A DNA stretch of 64,000 bases from Costus lasius (Eukaryota; Streptophyta; Magnoliopsida; Zingiberales; Costaceae): contig CM050449.1 of assembly GCA_027563935.2 (NCBI GenBank), positions 71,948,556-72,012,555 on the forward strand, in the 5' to 3' direction. A program made the position numbers and the translations under genes. This document shows positions 34,710 through 46,700 of this stretch, piece after piece (the first letter of the stretch is position 1; each line of letters starts with the position of its first letter). The notes under the pieces are model-generated. The model was not told where the DNA came from and did no database searches. It worked only from the letters and a program-made list of their open reading frames with translations.

Positions 34710-34933
34710 GCTGTCCCATATCTGCTAAGGTACCTTGTCTGGGGATAGCTTATGAGAATGGATCCAATCCAAACTCCTGGGACATTATTTATGCAACTCA
34801 ATACATCAACGCAGGTAGAGAAGTATGCATAATAACGACCATGCCTATATAAAAAGTAATAGTTCTATCAAAGTACATTCAAACAATGCCTGACCATGTC
34901 CATACATTGGTCTTTAGGGCATATACACCAACA
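34710..34933 (-). repeat. 5' LTR of element C, second segment
   Basis: This 224-bp continuation of 23576-25579 ends CATATACACCAACA, directly followed by the target duplication ccttc. Confidence 0.92.
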
Positions 34934-34938
34934 CCTTC

Positions 34939-35503
34939 TAACGCGTAGCCCTCACTAAGCTATCGATTAGTGGAGTTGTGAACTGGTTCCCACCCTCATG
35001 GGACACACCCACTTATCTTTAGAAAGTGTGTGGTGACAATAGTTTCCCCAGTCCAGTTTTAACCTGGGCGTGCCTTCGCAAGGAAATTCGTTGGCCCTAG
35101 GCATAACGGTTAGGAATGGACTTGACTAGATTTTCATATGTGCTGGGCACATGATGAAACTCTAGAGGCATCGTTGAGAAGTAAAGGTTTCATGTTGTAT
35201 CCAGCCCTCGCTGGGCATGAAATGCCCAGACTGTCTCAACAAGGGGAGTTGCTTGGAGCAACCGGCCGGCGCGCCCACCTTAGGAAACATGGGTTACTTT
35301 GTGCATCTCATCCCACCCTCGTGGGACGTGAAGCCTCATGTGAAATAAGGATCCCATCTCACTAGGAAGTCTTAAACTTCCCGATTGACTTTGTGGGTTG
35401 TCAATTCGAATTTAAAATAGTGGGAGTAGTAATCATTTAAAACAAGTCCAATTTAAATGATTCGAAGTAGTACTAATCTGTTCTTCTTGGGTGTTGTAGA
35501 AGA
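34939..35503 (+). other. Leader of A-plus, second part
   Basis: This continues the leader from 16975 after element C, starting taacgcgtagccctcac. It is non-coding and ends in a T-rich tract and ttgtag directly before the gag ATG, as in B-plus. Confidence 0.75.
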
Positions 35504-38500
35504 ATGGCTACGAACACTGGCGGATTATCACTGCGATCACTCCTTGATAAGGATAAGTTAGTTGGAACTAACTTTATGGACTGGCATCGGAACTTGAGGA
35601 TAGTCCTCAAGCTCGCGAAGAAGCTGTATGTCCTTGAACAGGCTCTTCCTGCGGCTCCTCCGCCTAATTCCCGAACGGCAGACAGAGATGCTTATAGAAA
35701 GCATCAGGATGACTCTTTGGAGGTTGCATGTCTTATGCTAGCCAGCATGGCACCTGAACTGCAGGTGCAATATGAGGAGCAGAATGCTTTTTAGATGATC
35801 ACTCATCTGAAATAGATGTTCGAGGCTCAGGCTAGAACTGAGAGATTTGAAACCGCTAAAGCAGTCTTTCGGTGCAAGTTGTCTGAGGGTGCACCAGTGA
35901 GACCCCATGTTCTCAAACTCATTGGGAACGTGGATCATCTCAGGAGACTGGGACATACCATAGACAACGAGCTAGTGGTGGATCTTATTCTGCATTCCCT
36001 GCCCCCTAGCTTCAGTCCGTTTATTATTAACTTCAACATGAACCGGATTGAGAGCACACGGGAGGAATTGATGAATATGCTCCAAACAGCCGAGCGAGAG
36101 ATGGGTAAGACCAAACCCAATTCTGTTCTTTTGGTCCCTGCGACCAAGAAGATAAAGAAGAAGGGTAAGGCACATGCTAAGAGCAGTGCCAGAGGTCCTA
36201 CCAAAGCACTGAAGAAAAAGGCGAAGAAGTCAAAGGACCAGAGGTGTTTTCACTGTGGCGAGCAGGGTCACTGGAGAAGGGACTGCAAGCAGCTTCAGAA
36301 TGAGGAGAAGAAAGGCTTGGCCATAACTTCTAGCTCAGGTATCTATGTTACAGAAGTCAATCTTTCTACTTCTATGTCAAGGGTATTGGATACCGCATGT
36401 GGAGCTCATATTTGTACAAATATGCAGGGGCTCAAGAAAAGTAGATCGGTGCGGCTTGGAGAGATTGACCTACGCGTTGGAAACGGGGCACAGGTTGCTA
36501 CTGTTGCTGTAGGTGTTTTGACTCTCTCCTTGCCGTCTGGACTTAAATTAGAACTAGATAATTGCTTTTGTGTACCATCACTTACTAAGAACATTGTATC
36601 CATTCCTTGCTTAGCAAAGAAAGGATTTAAATTTGAAATAAATAAGAACTCTTGTTCTTTTTCATTTGCAAATATGTTCTATGGGAAGGGTACTTTGTGC
36701 AATGGTCTATATATCTTGGATATGGAAAGTTCTATTTGTAACATAAGTAATAAAAAGACCAAACTGAGTGGTTCAGTTGGTGCTTTCCTATGGCACTGTC
36801 GATTAGCCCATATAAACAAGAATCGCATCCAACAACTCCATGCAAATGGATTGTTAGATTCAAGTTCCTTGGAGGAATTTGATACTTGTGAAACTTGTTT
36901 ATTAGGGAAAATGACAAAGGCGCCCTTCACCAAGATTGGTGAGAGGGCAGAAGGTTTGTTAGATCTCATACATACTGATGTGTGTGGGCCCTTCAATAAA
37001 CAAGCCAGAGGAGGGTACAACTACTTCATTACCTTCACTGATGACTTCAGTAGGTATGGCTATGTCTACTTAATGAGACATAAATCTGAGTCCTTTGAGA
37101 AATTCAAGGAGTTCAAGAATGAAGTAGAGAACCAGCATGGAAGATCCATTAAAGCTCTTCGATTAGATCGAGGTGGAGAGTACCTGAGCGGTGAGTTCTT
37201 TGACTATCTAAGAGAGTGTGGGATCATATCCCAACTCACTCCTCCTGGAACACCTCAATGGAATGGTGTGGCTGAAAGGAGAAATCGAACTTTATTGGAT
37301 ATGGTTCGATCTATGATGAGTCATGCAACTCTACCTTCATCATTCTGGGGGCATGCACTAGAAACAGCTTCTCTGATACTGAATAATGTTCCATCTAAGA
37401 GTGTCTCCAAAATACCATACGAGATGTGGAGTGGGAGACGCCCTAATCTCACTTTTATCAATATCTGGGGATGTGAGGCTTATGTCAAATGTCAGGATTC
37501 TAGCAAGCTAGAACCTAGATCTGATAAATGTGTGTTTGTGGGGTATCCTAAGGAAACTAAATGGTACTACTTCTATGTCCCAACCGAGAACAAACTTTTT
37601 GTTGCTCGGAGTGCTGTCTTTCTAGAGAAAGAATTTCTTATGAAAGAATTTAGTGGGAGGAAGTTTGACTTGGATGAGGTCCAAATGCAAGCACAAGACA
37701 AAGAGATGGAATCTGAGCCACCTGCACCGGTTGCTAGCCAACCTGAGGCTCAGACACAGGTCCCGCGTAGGTCTAGGAGAATTCGTCGTGCACCTGAAAG
37801 GTATGGGTCGTTGCTGACCCAACACGATTGGATCTTCATCATTGAGGATGAACCCAGAACCTATGATGAGGTGGTCAATGGACCGGACTCCGAGAGATGG
37901 CTTGACGCCATGCGATCCGAGATGGATTCCATGTCAGCTAACCAAGTCTGGGATTTGGTTGAGCTGCCTGATGGGGTAAAACCCATAGGGTGTAAATGGG
38001 TCTTCAAGAGGAAGACAGACATGGATGGCAATATAGTTACCTATAAGGGTAGACTAGTGGCTAAAGGATTTAAACAAGTCCACGGGGTGGACTATGATGA
38101 AACCTTCTCGCCAGTTGCCATGATCAAATCCATTCGGATTCTGCTTGCTATAGCTGCATATCATGACTATGAGATATGGCAGATGGATGTGAAGACAGCG
38201 TTCCTTAACGGGAAGCTGACTGAGGATGTGTATATGTCACAACCTGATGGCTTCATCCATCATGCAGAGGCTAATAAGGTCTGCAGGCTGAAGAGATCCA
38301 TTTATGGATTAAAACAAGCATCTCGAAGTTGGAATCTTCGATTTGATGAAGCCGTGAGAGATTATGGCTTTATCAAAAGCGAAGATGACGCCTGTGTATA
38401 CAGAAAATTCAGTGGGAGCTTGGTGATTTTTCTGGTCTTGTATGTTGATGACATACTGCTCATCGGAAATGACATCCCTAGTGTTCAAGCTGTGAAGACA

Positions 38501-39424
38501 TGGTTGGGGAAGTGTTTCGAGATGAAAGACTTAGGGGAGGCCGCCTATATTCTAGGCATAAGGATCTACCGGGATAGATCCAAGAGGCTTCTGTCCCTTA
38601 GTCAGAGTACCTACATTGATAAGGTACTGGAGAGGTTCAACATGGAGCAATCCAAGAAAGGATACCTTCCAGTGAGACATGGCCTTACTCTCTCAAAGTG
38701 CCAATGTCCTACAACACAGGCTGAGAGGGATGACATGAGTCGAATTCCTTATGCTTCGGTAGTAGGATCGATCATGTATGCAATGTTGTGTACTAGACCA
38801 GATGTGGCATATGCTGTGAGCATAACCAGCCGATACCAATCCAATCCAGGTCTGCAGCACTGGGTGGCTGTAAAGAACATCCTAAAGTATCTGAGAAGAA
38901 CTAAGGATCTGTTCTTGGTCTATGGGGGACAGGAAGAGCTCAGTATGCAGGGCTATACTGATGCATCATTCCAGTCTGACCCTGATGACTTTAGATCGCA
39001 GGCCGGCTATGTGTTCAAGATAAATGGAGGCGCTGTATGTTGGAAGAGCTTCAAGCAATCCACCATAGCAGATTCTACAACCGAGGCTGAGTATGTGGCT
39101 GCTTCTGAGGTAGCCATGGAAGCCGTTTGGATAAGGAAGTTCTTATGTGATCTTCAGGTGGTACCTAGTGCAATGGATCCCATTGAACTCTACTGTGACA
39201 ACAATGGAGCAATTGCACAAGCCAAGGAACCACGGTCTCATCAAAGATCCAAACACATACTCAGAAGATTTCACCTGATTAGAGAGATCATTGACAGAGG
39301 TGATGTCAAGATTAGCAGAGTAGACACAGAGAACAATCTAGCAGACCCATTGACCAAGGCTTTGGCGCAGCAGAAGCATGATGGTCACGCTAGAGATGTG
39401 GGGTTGAGATTCCCCAACTTCTAG
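35504..39424 (+). pseudogene. gag-pol polyprotein of copia element A-plus, with two early stops
   Basis: The frame is collinear with B-plus gag-pol and encodes gag, zinc knuckle CFHCGEQGHWRRDC (residues 248-261), protease LDTACGAHIC, integrase (HHCC and DDE with LRLDRGGEY and GVAERRN), reverse transcriptase (YVDD at 980-983) and RNase H (YTDASFQSD, ADSTTEAEY). It is open over 1306 codons except for two TAG codons inside gag, at 35792-35794 and 35813-35815, six codons apart (NAF-stop-MITHLK-stop-MFEA). Reading stays in the same frame, so there is no frameshift. Relatives have a charged or polar residue at the first and Q-like context at the second. Without readthrough only a 96-residue gag fragment would be made; a restart at the Met at 35816 would give a 1202-residue product lacking the gag N-terminus. 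Confidence 0.92.
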
Positions 39425-39430
39425 GTCTTA

Positions 39431-39445
39431 GTGCAAGTGGGAGAT
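39431..39445 (+). other. Polypurine tract of A-plus
   Basis: The tract gtgcaagtgggagat lies seven bases after the gag-pol stop and abuts the 3' LTR. Confidence 0.85.
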
Positions 39446-41393
39446 TGTTGGTGTATATGCCTTAGGACCTAGTTTTGGTCAACTTATGTACTACTTGACT
39501 TTGATATTTATATATCATTCTGGCATTGTCATTATCTATGTTTGTTTACATCTGCGCATATGTACTAACATGATAATGTCCCTGGAGACAGATTGGATCT
39601 GTGCTCAAACTATAATCCCCTGTCGATGTACCTTAGTGGATATGGGACAGCTATGGTACTTGTGAGATTGGTATGTGGGCTGGTTAGGACGCAGACACAT
39701 GGGTATATCATTGGAGGATATACTGGATAGACCCGCTGTGAGGCTATGACTTGGTGTCATGAGTTATCCTCACAAGTGACAGGAGATGCATTGATCCCTT
39801 GACTTGAGGTCATTGATCATTCTATATGGTTAGGGACTTGCTTTGATACAACCTAACACCTTGCCGTAGTTGGGAGATCATAACGGTTGTCATTGAGCAT
39901 GTCACGACCCATATGAGAAGGTCAATGGACAAACATAGGATTTGCTCCTTTCTTAGGGAAGTATGATATCCATGGAGCTCCTCTATGGTTCTATGACTGA
40001 GAGTGTATGGCCATACCCAGGTAAGAACCTGTTTTAGTCATAGCCATGTGATTGGATGAAAACAAGTGGTGACACACTTGTCCAATCGGATATCAGTTCG
40101 GCAAAGACACTGTAATGCATCTGTACCTAGTTACGATGATGAGGATGTCGATGTCGATATCCATTCCAATGACATGGTTAGCAGCGATGCACTGCTAGGT
40201 GCCACTCACTGCTTGTGATGACCTTTGGTCAGCACTGCCAGCGTCAGAGGAACCTACAGGGTCGCACACCTTGATACTTGAGTTCTCGTATTGATCGGGA
40301 AGCATTATGATCGAGTTATTGGATAACTCGGATCTAATTGGGAGATTTCATCAGCGCCAATGGGCCTGATGAGATGGAAGAATATTATTGGAGCCAAACT
40401 TCATTTTTGGCAGGTTGACCCGTATTTGACCATGGTTGGTCACATTTGGATTAGGGTTGCATTGGATTTGATCCAAGTACTTAATCAACCCATGTAATGT
40501 TGTTTGGGCTAGCTCATTATCCAATGAGGCCCAATAATAAGTTGTCATGAAGAGAAGAAGGGCTAGAAGGGTATAATGGGGATAAATCTTCTCCCCTAGG
40601 CGCCTATGGGCATAATGGGGAGAAGTGGCACAATTTGCTTCATAAGGAAGCAATTGGCGCCTCCCCCCTTTTATCCCTTATGGTATGAATGCCTATATGG
40701 CGTTGCTTGGGGCGCAAGGCAAGGCCTTGGCGCACAAAGAAAGGCATGGGCACAAAAGGAATGGTTGAATGAGAATTATTGAAATGTCTTGGAGACTTTC
40801 CTTGTCTCAAACCTTCTCATCCTAGCCGCCCACTTGTCTTGATCCTAGCCTTTCATAAACCGCCTCTTGCCCTATAAAAGAGCACCTAGCCGACCCCTCT
40901 TATGAGTGATTAATCCTTGAAGGCATGAACACAAGAAGAAGGGCAAGTGCTAGGAGCAAGGGCACATCTTCCTTCTTCTATAGCCGCAAGATTCTCCCTC
41001 CTTTCCTCTTGGCGCAAGGAGCTTTGGTGCTTGGCGGCTTGGCTTGTTTCCTTCTTCTCTTGGCGCATCCTTTCTCTTCGTGGCGTAAGTGAAGTGGAGC
41101 ATCTCCCTAAGGCTTTGATCTTCTTCCCGAGGCTAGCACCTGGCGTGGAATAAGAGAACTCAAGAGATCCGTGTGTGTGAGACTGCAGAGGGCGCACACT
41201 TGGGCGCCTACATCGGCATCACTCCAAATCGCTCTTAAGGTATTTCTTAACTCATCGTGTCGACTCTCTTGCTTGCGATCTTCACTGGGTTTTTGGGACC
41301 GGCCTGTTTCAGGGACATTCTTCCGCTGTGCAATGTATCTATGTATGTCTATGAGTCTGAAAAATTGTAAAATGTCCCCGGGGTTTCCCAACA
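39446..41393 (+). repeat. 3' LTR of A-plus, 1948 bp
   Basis: It runs from TGTTGGTGTATATGCC to GGGGTTTCCCAACA. It shares its whole length with the A-minus LTRs and its last 765 bp with the truncated 5' LTR. It faces the A-minus 5' LTR head to head across 28 bp. Confidence 0.94.
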
Positions 41394-41421
41394 CGAGGCT
41401 TGCAAGTCGCTCTGATACCAC
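41394..41421 (-). other. Leader stub and primer-binding site of A-minus
   Basis: These 28 bases are all that remains of the A-minus leader. The minus strand reads TGGTATCAGAGC at 41409-41420, one base inside the LTR, then gacttgcaagcctcg, which parallels gcttgcaagactcg after the A-plus primer site. cgagg at 41394-41398 would be the right target duplication of A-plus. Confidence 0.9.
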
Positions 41422-42108
41422 TGTTGGGAAACCCTGGGGATATTTTACAAGTTTTCAAAGATAGACATCACACATTACATTGCACAGCGGAAGAATATCC
41501 ATGAAACAGGCCAGTCCCAAAAACCTAGTGATGATCGTCAAGCGAGGGGATCGACACGATGTGATAGAAAATACCTTAAGCAAGTATGGATGTAGATGTC
41601 GAGGTAGGCGCCCAAGTGTTCGCCCTCTACAGTCTCACACACACTGATGCCTCAAGTCCTCTTCTTCCACGCCCGGTGCTAGCCTCGGGAAGAAGATCCA
41701 AGCCTTGTTCTCTTTCTTCAAAACATGTGCCACCTCCAAGGTAGAAGATGTGCCAAGAGAAGAAGGAGAGGAGATGTAGAAGATGCCGCCGAGAGCTTCC
41801 CACACTTGCGCCAAGAAGGGAAGGGAAGAAGAAACTTGCGGTTAGGGTTTGATGGAAGAAGTGTTGCGCCACTTGAACCCTTGCTCTCGCCCCTTTCCTT
41901 GCTCACGCCTCCAAGAGAATTAGTCACATGAAAGGGGGCGGTGAGGGTCTCTTTTATAAGGGCAAGAGGCGGTTTAGGTATGGCTAGGATCATGACAAGT
42001 GGGCGGCTAGGATGAGAAGGTTTGAGGTAAGGAAAGTCTCCAAGACATTACCATAAACCTCATTCAACCTATCCTTATTTGCCCAATAGCCATATCAGCC
42101 CAAGACAT
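41422..42108 (-). repeat. 5' LTR of A-minus, first segment
   Basis: It starts TGTTGGGAAACCCTGGGG and is cut by B-minus after cccaagacat. It includes one copy of the B-minus target duplication (gacat, 42104-42108) and resumes at 51141. Confidence 0.92.
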
Positions 42109-43763
42109 TGTTAGCAAACCTAGTTCACAAGCATTATTCAAAAACTTGTTGCAACGGAAATACTAGGATCGCATGACATGAGTATTTGATCAACCTTGTT
42201 TAACTTGTATAAGACAAGTTAGAGTATTACCTGTGCCATGATGTGAGAGGCGACTTGGAAGATGAAAGGGGCGAGTGCCTCTTCTCCAAAGATGTCACAC
42301 ACAAGATGAGAAAGACTTTCTTCCTTGTGTTCCTTGTGCTAGCAAAGACACCAAGGAGTCTTGATCGTCTCTAGGAAAGGATGATGTGTGTCCCCTTGGC
42401 CGGTCGAGCTTCTCTTCCTTGCGTGAAGATGATCCACACGAGAGCGAAGAGAGGAGGAGGCGAGAGGGCTTTCGAAAAAACGTGGATGCACAAAAAGGAA
42501 AATTCGGCCACCACTTATGGTAAGAACCGAATTAGTAACTCCCTCCATAACTACCCTTTAAGCGATCGAAAACTCCTCTTTGAATTGAACCATGCGTTCA
42601 CAAGTGAACCGGTTCAATCTCAATTTGGTTCAAGCACCAAATCAAACCAGCCCTGGTTATAATCTTCTTTGAACCAAATGGCTCAAGATCTAACCACACA
42701 TCACATTGAACCCCTGATCTTTACGATCAAGCTTCAATCCTCCGATCAAAGCTTACCGATCACATGTCCTAATCAATCAAACATGATTAGACTAGATCTC
42801 ACTTTTAATCAGAGCTTAAAATCCTTTAAACTGAACTAGAATAATTCCAGTCCACACGATCTGACATAAGTAAGCCATATCATCAAATTCTGCGACCCTA
42901 AGGGTTTCCTTCAATGTCGGTAACGATAACTTACGTTATCACGACCAGAGAGAGGTATCTAGCAACACATCACTGTCTTCCAATATGAAGGAAAGAGTCT
43001 TCCATGACTACTCCCAAACTACAGCACAAGTGTGAATCTCATTCACTTGGCATACATGTTTCCCTTTGCCACTGGATGTTCTTGTCGGACAAGCGTGTCA
43101 AGCCTGTGATTCCAACATGATGAAAATGGTTAGATCAGATGAACATAGTCATCTGGGTATGGCCATACACATTCTCAACCATTTCATCCATTGGGCCCCC
43201 TTAGAATATCACACTCCAACCAGGAGAGGCAATCCTATATCTATCACAAGTACCCTAACATGATTCATGCCCACTATCCAAGATAATCCTTAATCATTAT
43301 CTTTCAAATGATTTGGAACTACCTCAAGATAATGCCAATCATCACTTAGAAACACAAGTGATCTCAAGTCAGAGGGAATATGCCACTTGCTTGCATACAA
43401 GGATTATTCACATTGTGACAAACAATTGAATATCCTGAGAAGGGTCAGTCCAGTACATCCAATGCACCTATGTGTCTAAATCTTATTCCATGCTCGAAGC
43501 ATCCTATAAGATTAGAACACATATTAGTCTCAATCATACCAAGGCTGTCTCATGTTCACCAAGATATCTCGACTAAGGACAATACTGAATGTCAGCTAAA
43601 CTGAACATCATTGAGACATTACCCAGAAGTATACATATAACAGCAGATAATGTAACAATCTGAATAACAACAATTGCCTTTTAAAACAAATATATTTAGT
43701 TTATACATGATACTGACAATAACCCAAGGCCTCAAACATTAGCCTTAAGGGCATACCCTAACA
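42109..43763 (-). repeat. 3' LTR of B-minus, 1655 bp
   Basis: It runs from TGTTAGCAAACC to GGCATACCCTAACA. It is collinear over its full length with 49481-51135 without indels. The frames at 42381-42662 and 43066-43263 recur in the other LTR and are not genes. Confidence 0.95.
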
Positions 43764-43778
43764 ATCTCCCACTTGCAC
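43764..43778 (-). other. Polypurine tract of B-minus
   Basis: The minus strand reads gtgcaagtgggagat next to the 3' LTR. Confidence 0.85.
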
Positions 43779-43783
43779 TTAAA

Positions 43784-46700
43784 CTAATGGTTGAGAAATC
43801 TCAAGCCCATATTTTTACAGTGCTTCTCATGCTTCTGCTGCGTCAGAAGCTTTGTAAGCGGGTCAGCTAGATTGTCATCTGTATGAATCTTGCAGATCTT
43901 GATGTCTCCTTGATCAATGATTTCACGGATCAAGTGAAACCTTCTCTGTATGTGCTTGGACTTCTGGTGTGACCGTGGTTCCTTTGCTTATGCAATCGCT
44001 CCGGTGTTATCACAGAAGATAACCAATGGATCTGCACTTGAAGGAACAACACCAAGTTCCTGAATGAACTTACGAATCCATACTGCCTCCTTTGATGCTT
44101 CTGAGGCTGCAACATACTCGGCTTCTGTTGTGGAATCAGCAATAATTGATTGTTTGAAACTCTTCCACACCACTGCTCCTCCATTCAAGCTAAAAACATA
44201 GCCTGATTGCGATCAAAAATCGTCTTGGTCAGATTGGAACGAGCCATCAGTATATCCTTCAATACTGAGTTCTCCCTGACCTCCATAAATTAAGAACATA
44301 TCTTTGGTTCTGCGAAGATATTTCAAAACGTTCTTGACTGCAATCAGTGTGCCTTCCCTGGATTACCTTGGAACCGACTGGTTATGCTTAACCCGTAAGC
44401 GACGTCTGGGCGAGTACACAACATCGCATACATGATGGACCCAATAGCCGAAGCATAAGGCGTATTGTCCATCTCATCTTTCTCAGACTGTGTTTGAGGA
44501 CACTGGCCTTTTGAAAGATTCAGACCATGTCTGACTGGAAGATATCCTCTTTTAGAATTTTCTAAACGGAATCTCTCCAGGACCTTATCGATGTAAGTAC
44601 TTTGGCATAGCCCGAGAAGCTTATTAGATCTATCTCTAAAGATCTTCACACCTAGTATATAGGTCGCTTCTCCTAAATCTTTCATCTGGAAACATTTTTC
44701 TAACCATGCTTTGACTGCATGCAGTTCAGGAATATCGTTTCCAATGATTAAAATATCATCGACGTAGAGAACTAGGAAAGTAATCACGCTCCCATTAAAC
44801 CTTTTATATACACACGGGTCATCTTCATTTTTGATGAAACCAAATTCAAAAACTGATTCATCAAAACGAATATTCCAGCTTCTCGATGCTTGTTTTAGTC
44901 CATAAATGGACTTCTTTAATTTGCATATTTTATGACGTTCTGATGGGTTAATGAAACCTTCAGGTTGTGTCATGTACACATCCTCTTCTAATTTTCCGTT
45001 AAGGAAAGCGGTTTTCACATCCATTTGCCAGATCTCATAATCATAATATGCTGCTATCGCGAGAATAATTCGAATGGACTTGAACATGGCTACAGGAGAG
45101 AAAGTTTCATCATAATCTATCCCGTAGATTTGTTTGAAACCTTTCGCAACCAGCCTGCCCTTATAGGTAACTACGTTACCATCCATGTCTTTCTTCTTTA
45201 TGAAGATCCACTTACAGCCTATAGGGATTATCCCCGAAGGCGGATCAACCAAATCCCAGACTTGGTTATCTGACATGGAGTCCATCTCGGCTCGCATAGC
45301 TTCAAGCCATCTTGCTGACTCCGGTCCACTGACCGCATCCACATAAGTGAGGGGTTCATCATTAATGATGTAGACTCCGTCATAGCGCTCAGGCTGACGA
45401 CGAATCTTTCCCGATCTACGCGGTTCCCGTGATGCCTGAGCCTCAGGTTGAACATTAACCTGATCTATTGGCTCAGGCTCATCCAAGTTTGCTTGACTAC
45501 TTTATCCCTCTTCTGGAATTTCATCCAGCTTTATTTCTCTCCCACTGGCCTCTTGCAGAAGAAACTCCTTCTCAAGAAAAATAGCCGTTCGAGCAACAAA
45601 CACTTTATTCTCCTTGGGATTGTAGAAATAATAACCCTTAGTTTCTTTAGGGTATCCGACAAATATGCATTTATCAGATCTGCTTTCCAGTTTCCCAGAG
45701 GCGAGCTTTTTGACATAAGCCTCGCAACCCCAGATCTTGATAAATGTCAAGCTCGGCTGTTTCTTATACCATAACTCATATGGCGTCTTTGAAACGGCCT
45801 TTGATGGCACTCGGTTTAGCATCTTTGCAGCTGTTTCCAGTGCAAATCCCCAAAAGGAGTAAGGTAGAGTAGCTTTACTCATCATAGAACGAACCATATC
45901 CAATAAGGTTCGATTCCTCCTCTCGGTTACACCATTCCATTGCGGTGTCCCCGGCGGAGTGAGCTGTGAGATGATCCCACACTCCTTCAGATAGTCATTA
46001 AACTCATGACTCAAGTATTCTCCACCTTGATCAGATCGAAGTGCCTTGATATTTCGGCCTAACTGATTCTGTACTTCATTTTTGAATTCTTTGAACATGT
46101 CAAAAGATTCACTCTTATGTCTCATTAAGTAGACATAACCATACCTACTGAAATCATCAGTAAAAGTAATGAAGTATGAATAGCCACCTCTGGCATGTTT
46201 ACTAAATGGCCCACACACATCACTGTGAATAAGGTCAAGTAAACCTGAAGCCCTTTTACCTTTATTAGTAAAAGGAGTCTTCGTCATCTTACCCATTAAA
46301 CAAGCCTTGCATGTATCAAGCTCCTCATAGGAGAATGATCCCAGCAGTCCATAGTCATGCAACCGCTTAATGCGTTTCTTGTTAATATGACCTAGATGAC
46401 TATGCCATAACAAGGTGCTATCATCAGCATGCTTGGCTTTCTTATTATCAATTTGTTGTACAGAACATTCCATGTCCAACATGTATAACCCATTGTTAAT
46501 CGACCTAGTTGCATAAACAATACCATCAAATGAAATACAGCACTGTGAAGTTTTGCATTCAAATGAAAAACCTTTCCTGACAAGAGCAGGAATAGAGATT
46601 ATATTCTTTGTTATGCTTGGTACAAAGTAACAATTGTCAAGTTCTAATACAAGTCCAGATGGTAAAGAGATGTGATATTCTCCTACAGCAACAGCAGCAA

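Larger units (their letters stand above)
16976..34933 (-). mobile_element. Non-autonomous Ty1/copia element C (Angela-like), with B-plus inserted in its 5' LTR
   Basis: Perfect 5-bp duplications ccttc flank the element at 16971-16975 and 34934-34938. The 3' LTR is 16976-18878 and the 5' LTR is 23576-25579 plus 34710-34933. A primer-binding site lies at 23563-23574. Without B-plus it is about 8.8 kb. The internal part (18879-23562) is collinear with gag-pol but broken throughout. By eye the LTRs differ at about 16 substitutions over about 1.9 kb, plus one 327-bp deletion and small indels. Young LTRs with an old, dead coding region imply that the parent copy was already defective when it moved. 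Confidence 0.87.
15141..41393 (+). mobile_element. Ty1/copia element A-plus (Angela/BARE-like), left end deleted, split by element C
   Basis: A-plus belongs to the same subfamily as A-minus but is in plus orientation. It keeps 765 bp of its 5' LTR, the primer-binding site, a leader interrupted at 16975 by element C and resuming at 34939, a nearly complete gag-pol (35504-39424), a polypurine tract and a full 3' LTR. It was inserted in the A-minus leader only 28 bp from that element's 5' LTR. The right target duplication would be cgagg (41394-41398); the left copy was lost in the deletion at 15040. Confidence 0.87.

Noticed and set aside
42381..42662. Lysine/arginine-rich 93-codon frame repeated at 49753-50034
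   Set aside because: Both copies are LTR sequence of B-minus read antisense; the repetition reflects LTR duplication, not a gene pair.
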